A stretch of DNA of 64,000 bases, taken from Ilex aquifolium (lineage: Eukaryota > Streptophyta > Magnoliopsida > Aquifoliales > Aquifoliaceae). The notes under the pieces were generated by a model. It was not told the DNA's origin, searched no databases, and saw only the letters and a list, made by a program, of their open reading frames with translations. The DNA lies in contig OX637404.1 of assembly GCA_951799425.1 (NCBI GenBank), positions 25,478,045-25,542,044 on the forward strand. The letters are read 5' to 3'. Positions 11,311 through 22,724 of this stretch are shown in pieces (positions within the stretch are counted from its first letter, which is position 1; each line of letters opens with the position of its first letter). Both the position numbers and the translations under genes were made by a program.

Positions 11311-12585
11311 GTCAAAAGAGCACATCAATTGGTTTTATAGTGGCAGACATTAGGGCATGTTCATATCTAGAAGAAATTGAGTGTCATCACGTCACCGATA
11401 TGTAATATCACCTTGAAATATTACGAAGATTTATAGTCTCATAAAAATGAAATAACTACCACTCTCATCATAATCAAATAGAATTTGGATTGGGAAAAAG
11501 AATCGATCCGTCAATGGGTTTAATATATATGATTAATTTTTATTGAATAATGATATCGGGTATCATGACACAGTATAACCGTAATAACGAATATTTAAAA
11601 AGTTATTACCGATGTTGGAGTTGCTACTTCCTCTTGATTTGTGGTTTGTACCCTTTGTTACGCTTCTTTCTGTCTTCTTTTTAAACAAGTCTCTAGTCCA
11701 ATATAATCAAAGCAAAGCATATTAATTAATAATTTAAGCCATTCTCCCACAATTACTTGAAAACTTTTCTTAATTTCCATGACCAGTAACTTTTTAATTC
11801 AGAAAGATCTAGACTTTGCCCAAGTAAGTTTAGCTAGTCAAGATTGTGATCACTTGGATGATTGAATTCACTTAATTAGTCAGCCTAATCCAGAAACTAG
11901 TAATAACCCCGTATCTGAAAGATATTTTATAATACCAAAAATCGAATATTGATTGCACAATATTTTAAAAAAAAAAAATTTCTCTTTAATCACATAATTT
12001 AAAACTTAATGAACAAAAATAAAATAAGAAAGAAGTAGGGAAGAGAGAAGAGAGGTATAAGTATGAATTGGTAGAGTTGTCTAGCATTAAAAGTCGTGCA
12101 ATAAAAATAATACTTTTGAACTAAAAAAAAAATTATGATGAATTTTGTACAACTTAATCGAAATTGAAAAAAAAAATTGAATCAATTTTAACTATTATTA
12201 TGTTTTTATAAATTGAGAATTTAACTTTGTAACTACAATATTAGTTGAACGTGTTTTACGGGACAATGGTAACAACATCAACTAATTGGTCTTAGTTGTG
12301 ATCCAACTAGGTGAATTTTAGTAGTTGTGCCCCTTTAACATGGTTGGATTCTATCTGTCAATTTCAAAGGCTCAAACGATTGGACCAAAGCTACACTATG
12401 TTGTTAAAATAAATAGAAACACAAATCTCTTTCCTTTCATTCCCACTGACTTTTGTGAGGATTGAGCATTTGGTGCAGATTGATGGTTGACATGCCATTT
12501 TTTTATATTTTTATTTTTCGAAAGTTCTTTTTTTTAACCGTGTTCACATAGAGAAAGGATAAATGAGGTTCAAACTCACGACTCT
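11311..12585. other. Intergenic, no gene seen
   Basis: This is AT-rich sequence without a supported gene. A short sequence with a tRNA-B-box-like word in antisense ('GAGGTTCAAACTC' near 12566) ends at the insertion point of the next element. It resumes on the other side near 13270 ('CCAATGGTAGAGTGG'), which suggests an older repeat split by that insertion. Confidence 0.35.
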
Positions 12586-12594
12586 TAAGTCTAA

Positions 12595-13268
12595 AGGGGT
12601 GTTCATGGGCCGGCCGGATTAGGCCCGTGAATTTTTTTTTAGATCGGTTTTGGGTAGTGTAGACCCAAGTCCTTACCCAAGTGAGTTATCGGATAGACCG
12701 GACCGGATTTCGGGTAAAGGTAAGCTACTCGCTAGCCTATTGAGCGGGTCTGTGGGCGGGCCTTCTCAGTGGGCTTGCTGGGCGGGCTTGCTCACGAATT
12801 TTTTTATATACAATTTCATTTAAAAATAACTATATCTAATAGAATGAATACATGTCAACTAGGTTGACACCTACTCACTTATCTATTATTTGCATTACTC
12901 TACCCTTTAAAATTTTTATGTTTAATACATGGAAAAGAAAATAATATATTATTTATAGTATCTAAATTTTTAAAACTTCAAATTCCGACATTTGGAGACT
13001 TATTTCAAAGTTTCAAATTTAATAGTCTAAAAGTATAACTTTTTTTCAAAGGAAAGGTGGGCGGGCTCTTGGGCTGAGTTTTAACTAGTTTTTTCGGGTG
13101 GGCTATTGGGCCGAGTTTCGGGTCGGGTAATAGATTTGGGTAAACTCAAGCCCTCCTTTTAAGGATATTGGGCTCGGATGGGCCAACTATCGGGCCTATT
13201 GAATTTCGGACCTATTTTTTCGGACTTGGTAACGAGACCTGTGGGTAACCCGACCCATTGACACCCCT
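12595..13268. mobile_element. Second hAT-like element related to 1080-2176
   Basis: It starts AGGGGTGTTCATGGGCCGG and ends ACCCGACCCATTGACACCCCT. It carries the same GC-rich GGGCGGGC-type sub-terminal words and the same inner phrase 'GGGTAGTGTAGACCCAAG' as the 1080-2176 element. The flanks AAGTCTAA (12587-12594) and AAGTCCAA (13269-13276) agree at 7 of 8 positions. It is shorter (674 bp) and more diverged, so probably older. Confidence 0.7.
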
Positions 13269-13581
13269 AAGTCCAATGGTAGAGTGGTTTTATTCTTAAA
13301 TTTTTAATCACACAAATTTCTTTAAACTTGCTTAAAACTTGCTTTTCTATGCTGTTAGCATTGAATTTTTTTTATTTTTTTTTCATATCACTTCGCTGGT
13401 AGTTAAGGACAATTTTCTCGCTTTCACTGCATTTTCATTTAAGCATATATAAACTCATTTCATAGAAGGAAGTAATCTAATGTAATAAATTCCATGGTCT
13501 CAAAAAATTGTTCTCATCTATACATTGAGATTGTCTGAAATATATGAAATTTTAACTATCTTGGCCTTCCTCAATGCCTTC

Positions 13582-14310
13582 TGTTGGAAAAAATAAAATC
13601 CGAGAGATAAAGTGTACGACTGGGTGAGACACGGATTAGATCGCTTTCTTAAAACGATTCACACCCTTTTATGAAAGAAACACAGCGTAGAAGGTAACAA
13701 CGCATCGTTTCCAAGATACAACAGTCCAGCCTATTGATTGTTGCTTCACTCAAATTTGCACAATCGAATGAAACAAAAGCTGCACACGACACCTTTCAAT
13801 TTTGCCTAGAAACTTATGCAGTAGAAAAGAATATAGTAGATATTTCGATTGAATATTTTTATATTGATCTATGTAAATATATTTACAAAAAATATAAGTG
13901 TTTAATTTTCATAATTACTCTCATGTTTAATCAGATAATAACTATGAAAATTAAATAAAAAATAGATGTTGGGAAACTAGCCGTTAGAACCTTTGGTATT
14001 CAGAAACTGAATTTTTAATATAGGAGTTATGACGAAAAATAATTAAATAAAATATTAAAAAGTAGATTTAATTAAAACACTCACCCGGGCGTGGACTAAG
14101 CTGGTCAGTGTTCTTCGTAAATATTAGAAATTTGTATCTCCTTCGCTTGTCCCATCCTCCCACCTCTACGCACGTGAGAGTCTCGAAGTCTCATTTTAAC
14201 TCAAATGTTAGATAATACTAACATATATATTTAAGTACTTTTAAAAATTTAATCGATGTGAGATTGAGTTCTTACATAAAGAACACTTTTTTATTTATAA
14301 TACTCTAACA
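13582..14310. mobile_element. Solo LTR (729 bp) with perfect 5-bp duplication
   Basis: It begins TGTTGGAA and ends CTCTAACA, the TG...CA layout of an LTR. It is flanked by CCTTC on both sides (13577-13581 and 14311-14315). No internal retrotransposon sequence accompanies it, so it is the product of recombination between two LTRs. Family and orientation are not certain. The short ORF inside (13734-13958) is not a gene. Confidence 0.75.
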
Positions 14311-14315
14311 CCTTC

Positions 14316-15001
14316 ACTACACATAATAGAGACGTAGTACTCATTATAGGGCAAAACAAAGTACCTCATGTCTCTCACGTCGCTAGCTAGCCAGCATTGC
14401 CTCAACCCATCGAAGTAAACCGCTAGTCCCTCCCAGCTCCACCAACATTCATGTACCTCTCTCCAAATTCTAATTTGATTAACATTGGGTAAATTGAGTA
14501 TGGGTTTTGTGAATAAGATGATATTTCTCTTTTTTCTTCTATACTTTTCGAACTTTTTATTTGGGTTTCCAGTTATGTTTTAGGTTTTCTTTTTTCTCCT
14601 ATGATCAATTCATTGGACTTTGATCAAATCATACATCAAAAAAGATTGAATTACTTAGATTGTTTGTGTACATGAATATATGTGTTTGTGGCTATGGTTG
14701 ATTTATAAAATTTGATCATCAATTAAGTCCTTTAATTTTGTAATCTCTAGAAGAGTTTATTTGTTTTCTTGATTGAATTTCTAGCTACTTTTGGATTCAA
14801 AAAATAAATATCTTGGGGATGTGTACATATGTTTTTGTTAGTCATGGCTGTGGTTTGTGCTACAATGATTTTTTTTTTTTTTTTTTTCTGGTTCAACGGT
14901 CAAGGGTGTTTAGACAAACTTACGCGCACTTCAACTAATTTTCTCTCTAATCAGGTTAAAAGCAGACCATCCACACCAGAACTATAGTTTTCATGAGGGA
15001 T
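14316..15001. other. Intergenic, no gene seen
   Basis: The sequence near 14380-14470 is richer in GC than its surroundings, but no ORF continues through it. A T-run is at 14870-14887. Nothing else can be supported. Confidence 0.35.
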
Positions 15002-15006
15002 AATCC

Positions 15007-15520
15007 TGTTGGGTTTCCCTCCTTAGTGGGATCCATCTATTTCCTAAATATAGACTTGTTAATTTTGGCATGCACCTTGGTTTTGCACATGGCTTTGGTG
15101 GCTTTCCAATGCATGACTCTTGGCATATCCAAGACTTGGTTTGGAGTCTTCAAGTAAAAGGGATTTTCGGCAGCCACCTTGCAGACAAGTCTTTGGTCAT
15201 TTTCTTTGGGTTCCTTTCTTTTCCATTTTGGCTTGGCAAGAAGACATTGCTTGCGGTTTGTTCTTGGAGATTTGGCTTACTTATTTTGTGAGGTATTTTC
15301 CTCTTGTGATTTACACCTTGGTGTGTTTGTAAGGCTTATGCCTTTTGGCCACTTTGTAAACTCTTTTGGTGATAGTGGAAGAAACTGATCTACTGGTCGT
15401 CGTGGACGTACCTCAATTTGAGGGAACCACGTAAATCTTGTGTGCTTATTTATTTTCTGTTATTTCATTTATATTGCTTCCATTGATTTACACTTGTGGG
15501 AAAGCCTATTTTTCCCAACA
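15007..15520 (+). mobile_element. Solo copia-type LTR (514 bp) with perfect 5-bp duplication
   Basis: The termini are TGTTGGG and CCCAACA, a perfect 7-bp inverted pair, flanked by AATCC on both sides (15002-15006 and 15521-15525). The 3' part contains 'GGAACCACGTAAATCTTGTG', wording typical of the end of plant copia LTRs, which gives plus orientation. The overlapping short ORFs within it are non-coding LTR sequence. Confidence 0.85.
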
Positions 15521-15540
15521 AATCCCTCATGACTTGGCCC

Positions 15541-15612
15541 CAAAAAATTGTCACGATTCGAATTCAGGACGTCCGAGTTTATAAATCGTCCTTATTATCA
15601 CTTGAGTTACTA
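15541..15612 (-). repeat. tRNA-like SINE head, possible
   Basis: In reverse complement, 'AGTAACTCAAGTGATAA' resembles an A box and 'CTGAATTCGAATCGTGAC' a B box, with tRNA-like spacing. No cloverleaf can be completed, so it is not a working tRNA. It is probably a SINE head or tRNA-derived fragment. Confidence 0.3.
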
Positions 15613-16448
15613 TTGAGGTTTCTTTTAATGAATTAAAGAAATAAGTTTTGTTTGCTTGAACATAATCTTGGACATGTGCTTTGGCTCTTGGTGATTGTTG
15701 TTTGGCCACATTGAGCAACTCAATGTGTAATTGAATTAGTGGATATGAGAACGAGAAGGTTTTCTTTTGCATTGAACTTGAATGAATATGTACATGTAGG
15801 AATGAAATATTGTTGCCATAGAAATCAATACAAATCGACCATATTATTGGTATTTTAATATATTTGACACATTGATGTAAAGATAAGAGCATGAATTTAC
15901 TAGGAACTATTCACATTAGTCCTTTTTATCATAAAATTGTGAGTTTTGTCATTTTTCTCTCAATCTAAAACTCTCTTTATTTTTCATAAAATTTTGATGC
16001 ATTTTCTTTTTCTTTGTGTCAACATCTTTTCTAAACATTCTAGTTCTAGTTCTTCCATCTTTTCTAAACATTATAGTTCTTCCATCTTTTCTAAACAGCT
16101 GAATCTACCATTCTTATAAGGTTTCTTAAGTTGAATTATTTTTTTCTAATGCTTAATTTAGGAAGCAAATGAAAATAATTTTGGGAAAGGAAGTAATTTT
16201 CTTCCTTAAGAAAAACTCTTCGAATCATTGAAGCATACCGATTAAAAAATAATAATTCAAAGCATTTTGTTATTGGGATAGAAGTGCAGTTCTCACAGAG
16301 AATCATCTTTTACCTTGCAACTTTGGCTTTTTTTTGTTCTTGAGAAACTCGTAAATTTTTTTTACCTACACGGTAAAATATTGAATGTAATGATGACATC
16401 ACATCATTACAAATGTTTTAATCAAAATTTTATTGAATTATTACATGT
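15613..16448. other. Intergenic, no gene seen
   Basis: AT-rich. A short imperfect tandem ('CATCTTTTCTAAACATT') occurs near 16020-16095. The minus-strand ORF at 15551-15892 is unrecognised. Confidence 0.35.
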
Positions 16449-16744
16449 TTGATTCTAGGGAAATTTGGAGGCCGGTCCCCCTATATGGACTTGTTTGGAT
16501 TTAAGTCCGTCAAGGAAACTTATTTGTTATGAAGTCTGTTTTTTGTCAATTTTACCATACTATCATTTCCCTTTAGAAGTGAAATAAAACTAAAAATTAA
16601 AAATTCCTAAATCTTAAGAGTTTGACTAACATTAAAATATTTTCTCTTTCATATCTATCTATATCCATATATAGGTTAAGAGTTTGACTAACATTAAAAT
16701 TTTGCCTCTCTCTTATCTATCTATATCCATATATAGGTTAGGTA

Positions 16745-17180
16745 TATATATATAGTAACATTAAAAATAAAAAATAGTAACATTCAAATACAAAAAAAGT
16801 TATGATTTGGATACAAAAAATAATACATTTAAACACAAAAAAATAGTAACATTTAAACATAAAAAAAAATTGAAACATTCAATATTAATTTTTTTAAAAA
16901 ATAACAATAGTAACATATTCAACAAAAATTGTAACATACTTAACAATAATTATTTCTCTCAAATTCAAACGCAAAAAATAGTACCATTCAAACACAAAAA
17001 ATAGTAATATTCAAAAACAAAACAAATAGTAACATTGAATATTAATATTTAGTAAAATAATAGTAGTAACATGCTCAACAAAAACAGTAACATGCTCAAA
17101 ATAATAGGAACATGAACAGTAACATACTCAATAAAAGTAGTAACATGAATAGTAACATAATAAAAAAAATAGTAACATGA
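16745..17180. repeat. Degenerate AT-rich minisatellite
   Basis: Repeats of about 20-25 bp built on AAAAATAGTAACATTCAAAC vary in length and sequence across this block. It lies inside the Mutator-like element. The ORF at 16807-17004 is its translation, not a gene. Confidence 0.7.
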
Positions 17181-17185
17181 ATTTG

Positions 17186-17234
17186 ATATATATATATATA
17201 TATAGAGAGAGGGAGAGAGAAAGAGTTTTGAATT

Positions 17235-17307
<73 letters not shown>

Positions 17308-17382
17308 AAGAGAGTTTTGAATTTGAATTTTAAATTTATGATGGAGATTTTATATATATAGAGAGAGAGAGCGCTTTGAATT

Positions 17383-17466
<84 letters not shown>
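17186..17466. repeat. Compound (TA)n(GA)n microsatellites in a duplicated unit
   Basis: Three TA runs, each followed by a GA run, are separated by 'TTTTGAATTTGAATTTTAAA' wording. The larger unit (TA run, GA run, then 'TTTATGATGGAGATTTTAT') is duplicated. TA slippage should make this site very variable. Confidence 0.9.
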
Positions 17467-17469
<3 letters not shown>

Positions 17470-17734
17470 TCTTTGAATTTGAATTTTAAATTTATGATGG
17501 AGATTTTATTGGCATATTTTAATTGACCTTAAATTAAGGGATAACAATTTCCAAAATAAGAAATTAATTTAACTTCCTTTCAATGAAGGGTATTTTTGAG
17601 ATAAAAAAAAAATGGACTTAAGTCATTACATATAATTTTAAACATGGACTTAACCCCTTATAAGTTTCCTTGCCGGACTCATCTTCAAACAAGTACATCT
17701 AGGGGGACTCACTTCCAATTTTCACTTGATTCTA

Positions 17735-18300
17735 TTCTCCTCTCTTCTCGTCCTCCTGGTGGGCTTTGATCAGAATTGTGTGGCCCATGCGTTTTAGCTG
17801 GGCTTCAAAAGTTCTAGTGAGAATAGGGCTTTGGGCGAGCCTTGGACTCAAGATCTGGGCCAAGTCGTTAATGTATATTTCATTTGGTATAATTTTATAT
17901 TTCAAACGTTAAGGTATATTTCATGTAGCATAATTTTGAATTTAAAATATGTTCAATCCTTTAAAATATGAAACCATTAATATAATAAATCAAATTAAAA
18001 AAAATGGGATTATCAAACTAACAGGCCTTCAAATAAGAAAAATGATATTTTTGTGAAGAAAATATTTGAAAATCTGCCAATGAAAGGTACTTATCTACAA
18101 AAAATTTTAGTCAATGTATTTTTTCACAATTAAATAGTTTAAAAGGTACTTGCTCACAATTTTTTGAAAAATTAATAATGAGTTTCAATTGGGCTCAAAG
18201 CCCATTTTAAAATGGGCTTATTCGAGTCTAGAACAAATGTACAGGAAGCTTGTGGCTCATTCATTGCCTTGACATATTTTAGGTAAAACGCACAAACACA
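17735..18300. other. Intergenic, no gene seen
   Basis: Unique-looking AT-rich sequence between two DNA elements. No gene or RNA is recognised. Confidence 0.35.
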
Positions 18301-18308
18301 CATGTGTC

Positions 18309-18969
18309 TAAGGGTGCAACTTGGGCGGATCAACTCGAGTTTAACTCGAAAAAAATAGAGTTTGGGTTAGAATTTTTAATACTTGAGTTTGGCCTGGGCA
18401 AAAAAATCTCAACCCGAATTGAATTTGGACAAGTCTCGGGTTGTCGGGTTCAATCCGAATATATATAAATATATAATATATTTAACTAGCGTTAGTATTT
18501 ATCTTCACTCTTTAAAGTCCAGACTTTCACTTCACTTCAAGTTTTCACCCCTACACCTCCATCACTCTCAGATCCCTCTCTCACTCGTCACTCCTCCCTG
18601 TCTCAGCCTCTCTCTGTCAATCGTCACTTGTCTGAGTAATCTTAGACTCTTAGCCTCTCTCTCTCTTCATCTACGCCTCACCATTCATCTTAGATCACTT
18701 GAAAAAATTAGATCTACACTTAGAAAAAATCAAATTTACACTTCAAAAAATAATTCCGAATTAAGTAACCAAAGCCAACCCGATTTTTAACCTGAAATCA
18801 ACCCGAATTAAGTAACTTGAATTCAACCCGAGTCCGCCAGAATTAAAGTCGAGCAGTACTCAGGTTGAGTACCTCGGGTTGAGATAAAGTTAGGATTGAA
18901 AATTATATACTTAGAGTTGGACTAAGGTTAACATCTCAACCCGTCCAACCCGCCCGAGTTGCACCCTTC
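18309..18969. mobile_element. hAT-like non-autonomous element, 661 bp
   Basis: The ends are TAAGGGTGCAACTTGGGCGG and the inverse of GAAGGGTGCAACTCGGGCGG, 18 of 20 matching. The flanks CATGTGTC (18301-18308) and CCTGTGTC (18970-18977) differ at one of 8 positions. Sub-terminal parts are full of 'CAACCCGAATT' and 'CTCGGGTTG' words. The ORF at 18383-18790 crosses low-complexity sequence and is not considered a gene. Confidence 0.75.
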
Positions 18970-18977
18970 CCTGTGTC

Positions 18978-19894
18978 AGGTTTGTCATGGATCAGGTTCA
19001 GATGTATTCATATATAAATCTGATTTAACATGTTTTGACAGATTTCGGATCGGATAATTGAATGTTTTTTTAGACCCATATCCAATTAAATGGGCTCGAA
19101 CTCAAATCCGGTCCATTGATGGACGGGCCAAATGACAAACCTGAATGAATGGTGCATGAATTGAAACTCAAACCTCAAAAATTCTTTTCTTCTTCTGAAT
19201 TTGAGTTCTAATTTCAGCCATTAGAAGAAGGTGTATGAAACAGGGAACTATGTACTGTGATTTTATGGAACACAAGGAACTATGTCCCTAATTTTAAACT
19301 ATCTGTTTAACTTTCGATTATCTCATTTTAATCCTTTAAATTATCTAAATCATAACAATTGACCCCCTTTCATCTAATTTAACCCCGGGCTAGTGATGAA
19401 AAGAAGAGAAAGTTAAAGGCTTGTCTGATTGTTAAGAATTTATTGAGACAATTGAACATTAATAAGCCAAATCAAAATTTTGTTTTGGTGTTACAAAACG
19501 AAAACGTTTTGATCCGTTTTAAAAATATAATATAAAAATAAATAAAAAATTTAAAAATTATTTTTTCAAAATATTAGTCAAAATATATAAAAATATTTTG
19601 AAACACCCTCAAATACTTTGAAACAATGATGTAAATACATCTAAATATTACAAAATACCTTCAAAATATTAGAATTTCACATCACTTCCGTTTTCTCACA
19701 AATATTTTGACTCTTTTTTGCCATTTTCAAACAAAATTCTAATCCTTAGAATCAGAGGTCATCACAAACTTTTAAGTAACATCGAATGATGGCTCTCTCT
19801 CTCATGGTGGTGCCGTTTTCCTTCTAATTATAGAGTAGCGTACTGCGGGCTGCAGCTAAATGTATATGTGACAGCAAGCAAGCAAGCAAAGGAC
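18978..19894. other. Intergenic and 5' flank of the PPR gene
   Basis: AT-rich. 'CCGGTCCATTGATGGACGGG' near 19110 is a small inverted repeat. The last ~100 bp probably include the PPR 5' UTR, with an AAGC repeat just before the ATG. No TATA box is evident, which is common for PPR genes. Confidence 0.4.
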
Positions 19895-22724
19895 ATGGCG
19901 GTCAAGTACAGTCACTTGCTTTCTTCTTCTTCATCCTCGTTTCCCCTAATTCACACTTACCACCCAAGCTCTCATTACTTTTCAATGCCTCCTCAACGCT
20001 GTAGAATTGTTCATCCCAGAATCCCAAAACCTTTCTCTCTCTCTGCCTCTTCTTCTACTCCAACTCCAACTCCAACTCCAACTCCAACTCCAAACACTTC
20101 AACTTCTCTCTCTTCACCCCCAATTTTCCTCCCTTTTCTCGAGGAAGAGGAAGAGGAAGAGGCCCCAGAACCCCAAAACCCTCAGACCCAGCAAAAACAT
20201 GAAGAAGAAAAAGAGTCCTTTGACTCAATCAAGGACCCAATTCTCAGATTCTTCAAGTCTCGCTCTTTTACTTCAGACCCAAACCCCGGTCGTGAAGGTA
20301 AATTCTCTCTCCAAAAGAACCGCAAAACTTCCTGGCGCCTCGCTCCCGGCATCGAAAATGTAAATTCAATTGAAGAAGAAAGTGAGCCCAACACAAAAAA
20401 AGAGCTGAAATACCAACAACAAGAAGTGGGTTGTGTCGATTTTCCTTCAAGCGTAGTTATTGGCGGTGTTGTTGGTGAAATTCTGAACCTTGCGAGGAAT
20501 TTACCCGAGAATTCGACAATGGGGGAGGTTTTAGAGGGTTATGTGGGGAGGGTAGGAGAGAGAGAGTGTGTGGAGGTGTTGCAGTTGATGGGGCAGGAGG
20601 GTTTTATAAGGGGTTGTTTGTATTTTTTTGAATGGATGAGGTTGCATGAGCCTTCATTGGTTACCCCTCGGGCTTGTTCAGTTTTGTTTCCAATCTTGGG
20701 GAGGGCTGGCATGGGTGTTGAGTTGATGGTTTTGTTCAGGAACTTGCCGGAGGGGAAGCAATTCAGGGACGTGCATGTCTATAATGCCGCGATTTCGGGT
20801 CTTTTGTGTGGTGGGAGGTATGAATTTTTAGGAACAACTTGGCTCTAGTTTGCTTGCTTGTTATGGTGTGTTGCTTTGGGTTAATGGGTTTGTTTGAAAT
20901 TCTTCTTCAATTTAGGTCTGTCTATTTTCTGTTTCATTGTCCAAAAGATTTGTGTGGAACTATGAATAGGAAAATGTTTGGATTAAGTCAATTAGTAAAT
21001 CTAATGTGTTTCATTAATTTCCACTGTTATTTGAACATACTTATGGAGTAGTTGTTTGGTTAATCTGCTGGTACCAGTCCTAGCATAGTAGTATGTCTTT
21101 CCAGTTTTTCTGCTACGCATAGAAGGTATGCTTTCTTATCCAGTATATTGCCCCTCTTAATGCTCCATTATTCAGCAGAGCCAAAAAGGGGAAATGAAAT
21201 GTTCTTTCTTCACTTCCTAGTCCTTGTGTTACATCGTGGTTGTGATAGTTGATCCAAAGCATTTGCTATATATCTTCATACTCGTAATGTAACCAGTTTT
21301 CTCTTTCTTTCCCTTTTTCTTTTTTCCCGAGTTATAAAGATTCAAGAAACAATGGTGCAATTTGCAAGTATCTTTGTTTTAAAGCCTAATTAGTTGCTTG
21401 CTTTTCCAGGTATGATGATGCCTGGAAAGTGTATGAGATCATGGAAACAAATAGTGTCCCACCAGATCATGTGACATGTTGTATTATGATTACAATTATG
21501 AGGAAAAAGGGCAACAGCGCCAAAGAATCATGGGAGTTCTTTGAAAAAATGAACAGGAAGGGTGTCAAATGGAGTTTGGAAGTCCTAGGCGCCCTAATAA
21601 AATCCTTCTGTGATGAGGGGCTCAAGAATGAAGCTCTTATTATCCAATCAGAAATGGAGAAGAAAGGGATCTCTTCCAATGCCATCATATATAACACATT
21701 AATGGATGCTTATAGTAAGTCGAACCAGATTGAAGAAGCTGAAGGTCTTTTTGGTGAGATGAAGGCAAAGGGAATTGCACCTACCTCTGCTACTTATAAC
21801 ATTCTAATGGATGCATACAGCAGAAGAATGCAACCTGATATTATTGAGAAACTGCTGCTAGAGATGGAAAGTGTGGGTTTGGAGCCAAATGTTAAGTCAT
21901 ACACATGTCTGATTAGTGCTTACGGGAGGCAGAAGAAGATGAGTGACATGGCTGCAGATGCGTTCTTGAGGATGAAGAAAGTTGGTATAAAACCTACTTC
22001 ACACTCTTATACAGCTCTTATACATGCATATTCAATCAGTGGCTGGCATGAGAAAGCCTATATGACTTTTGAGAACATGCAAAGGGAACAAATAAGACCC
22101 TCCATAGAAACCTATACTGCTTTACTTGATGCATTTAGACGTGCCGGTGACACACAAACACTAATGAAAATTTGGAAATTGATGATCACTGATAAAATAG
22201 AAGGGACCCGAGTGACCTTTAACATTCTTCTAGATGGATTTGCTAAACAAGGACACTACATTGAGGCAAGAGATGTCATTTGTGAATTTGGGAAAATTGG
22301 CTTGCAACCAACGGTGATGACATATAATATGTTGATTAATGCATATGCACGGGGAGGGCAAGAATCGAAGTTGCCTCAGCTGCTGAAAGAGATGGCAGCT
22401 CTTAATCTAAAACCTGATTCCATAACATATTCCACCATGATATATGCCTATGTTCGTGTTCGTGATTTCAAGAGGGCATTTTTCTACCATAAGCAGATGG
22501 TTAAAAGTGGGCAAGTGCCTGATGCCAAATCATATCAGAAGCTCAGAGCAATTTTGGATGTAAAAGCAGCAACAAAAAACAGGAAGGATAAGAGTGCTAT
22601 AATGGGTATAATTAATAGTAGCATGGGTGTGCTTAAACAGAAGAAAAAAGGAAAGAAAGATGAGTTCTGGAAGAATAAGAAGAAGCGACCAAGAACTCCT
22701 AGCTCGGCCCGAGATGGGCGCTGA
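19895..22724 (+). CDS. P-class pentatricopeptide repeat protein, plastid-targeted, EMB1006-like
   Basis: There are two exons, 19895-20817 and 21410-22724 (donor GTATGA, acceptor TTCCAG), and the frame closes as ..LLCGGR/YDDAW... The product is 745 aa. The start is the ATG at 19895; an upstream in-frame GTG is not used. The N-terminus is rich in Ser, Thr and Pro and low in acidic residues, as in a chloroplast transit peptide, followed by an acidic Glu stretch. About 11 P-type PPR motifs run from residue ~287 to ~690 (for example YNTLMDAY, YNILMDAY, YTALIHAY). The tail is strongly basic (KQKKKGKKDEFWKNKKKRPR). Such proteins bind specific organelle RNAs. Layout and sequence recall Arabidopsis At5g50280 (EMB1006), an embryo-essential plastid protein; this match is from memory. 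No DYW or E domain is present. Confidence 0.93.
20057..20093 (+). repeat. (ACTCCA)n hexamer repeat within the PPR coding sequence
   Basis: About six hexamers encode a Thr-Pro run in the transit-peptide region. Changes in whole units would keep the frame, so length polymorphism is likely tolerated here. Confidence 0.85.

Larger units (their letters stand above)
16458..17725. mobile_element. Mutator-like non-autonomous element with internal minisatellites
   Basis: The imperfect terminal inverted repeats are at least 60 bp. Both contain GTCCCCCTAKATG, ACTTGTTTG and 'GCAAGGAAACTTAT' or a close variant. They are flanked by the perfect 9-bp duplication TTGATTCTA (16449-16457 and 17726-17734), the size made by Mutator-like transposases. 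The inside carries a 63-bp tandem duplication (about 16615-16742), an irregular 'AATAGTAACATTCAAACA' minisatellite (about 16745-17180), and two long (TA)n(GA)n blocks. No transposase is encoded. Confidence 0.8.

Noticed and set aside
15070-15388. Three overlapping ORFs of ~70 codons
   Set aside because: All lie inside the solo LTR at 15007-15520.
18383-18790. 135-codon ORF
   Set aside because: It lies within the 18309-18969 hAT-like element and is dominated by CT-rich sequence translated as Ser/Leu.
19868-19894. N-terminal extension of the PPR protein (start at 19868)
   Set aside because: It needs a GTG start. The ATG at 19895 gives a normal transit peptide.
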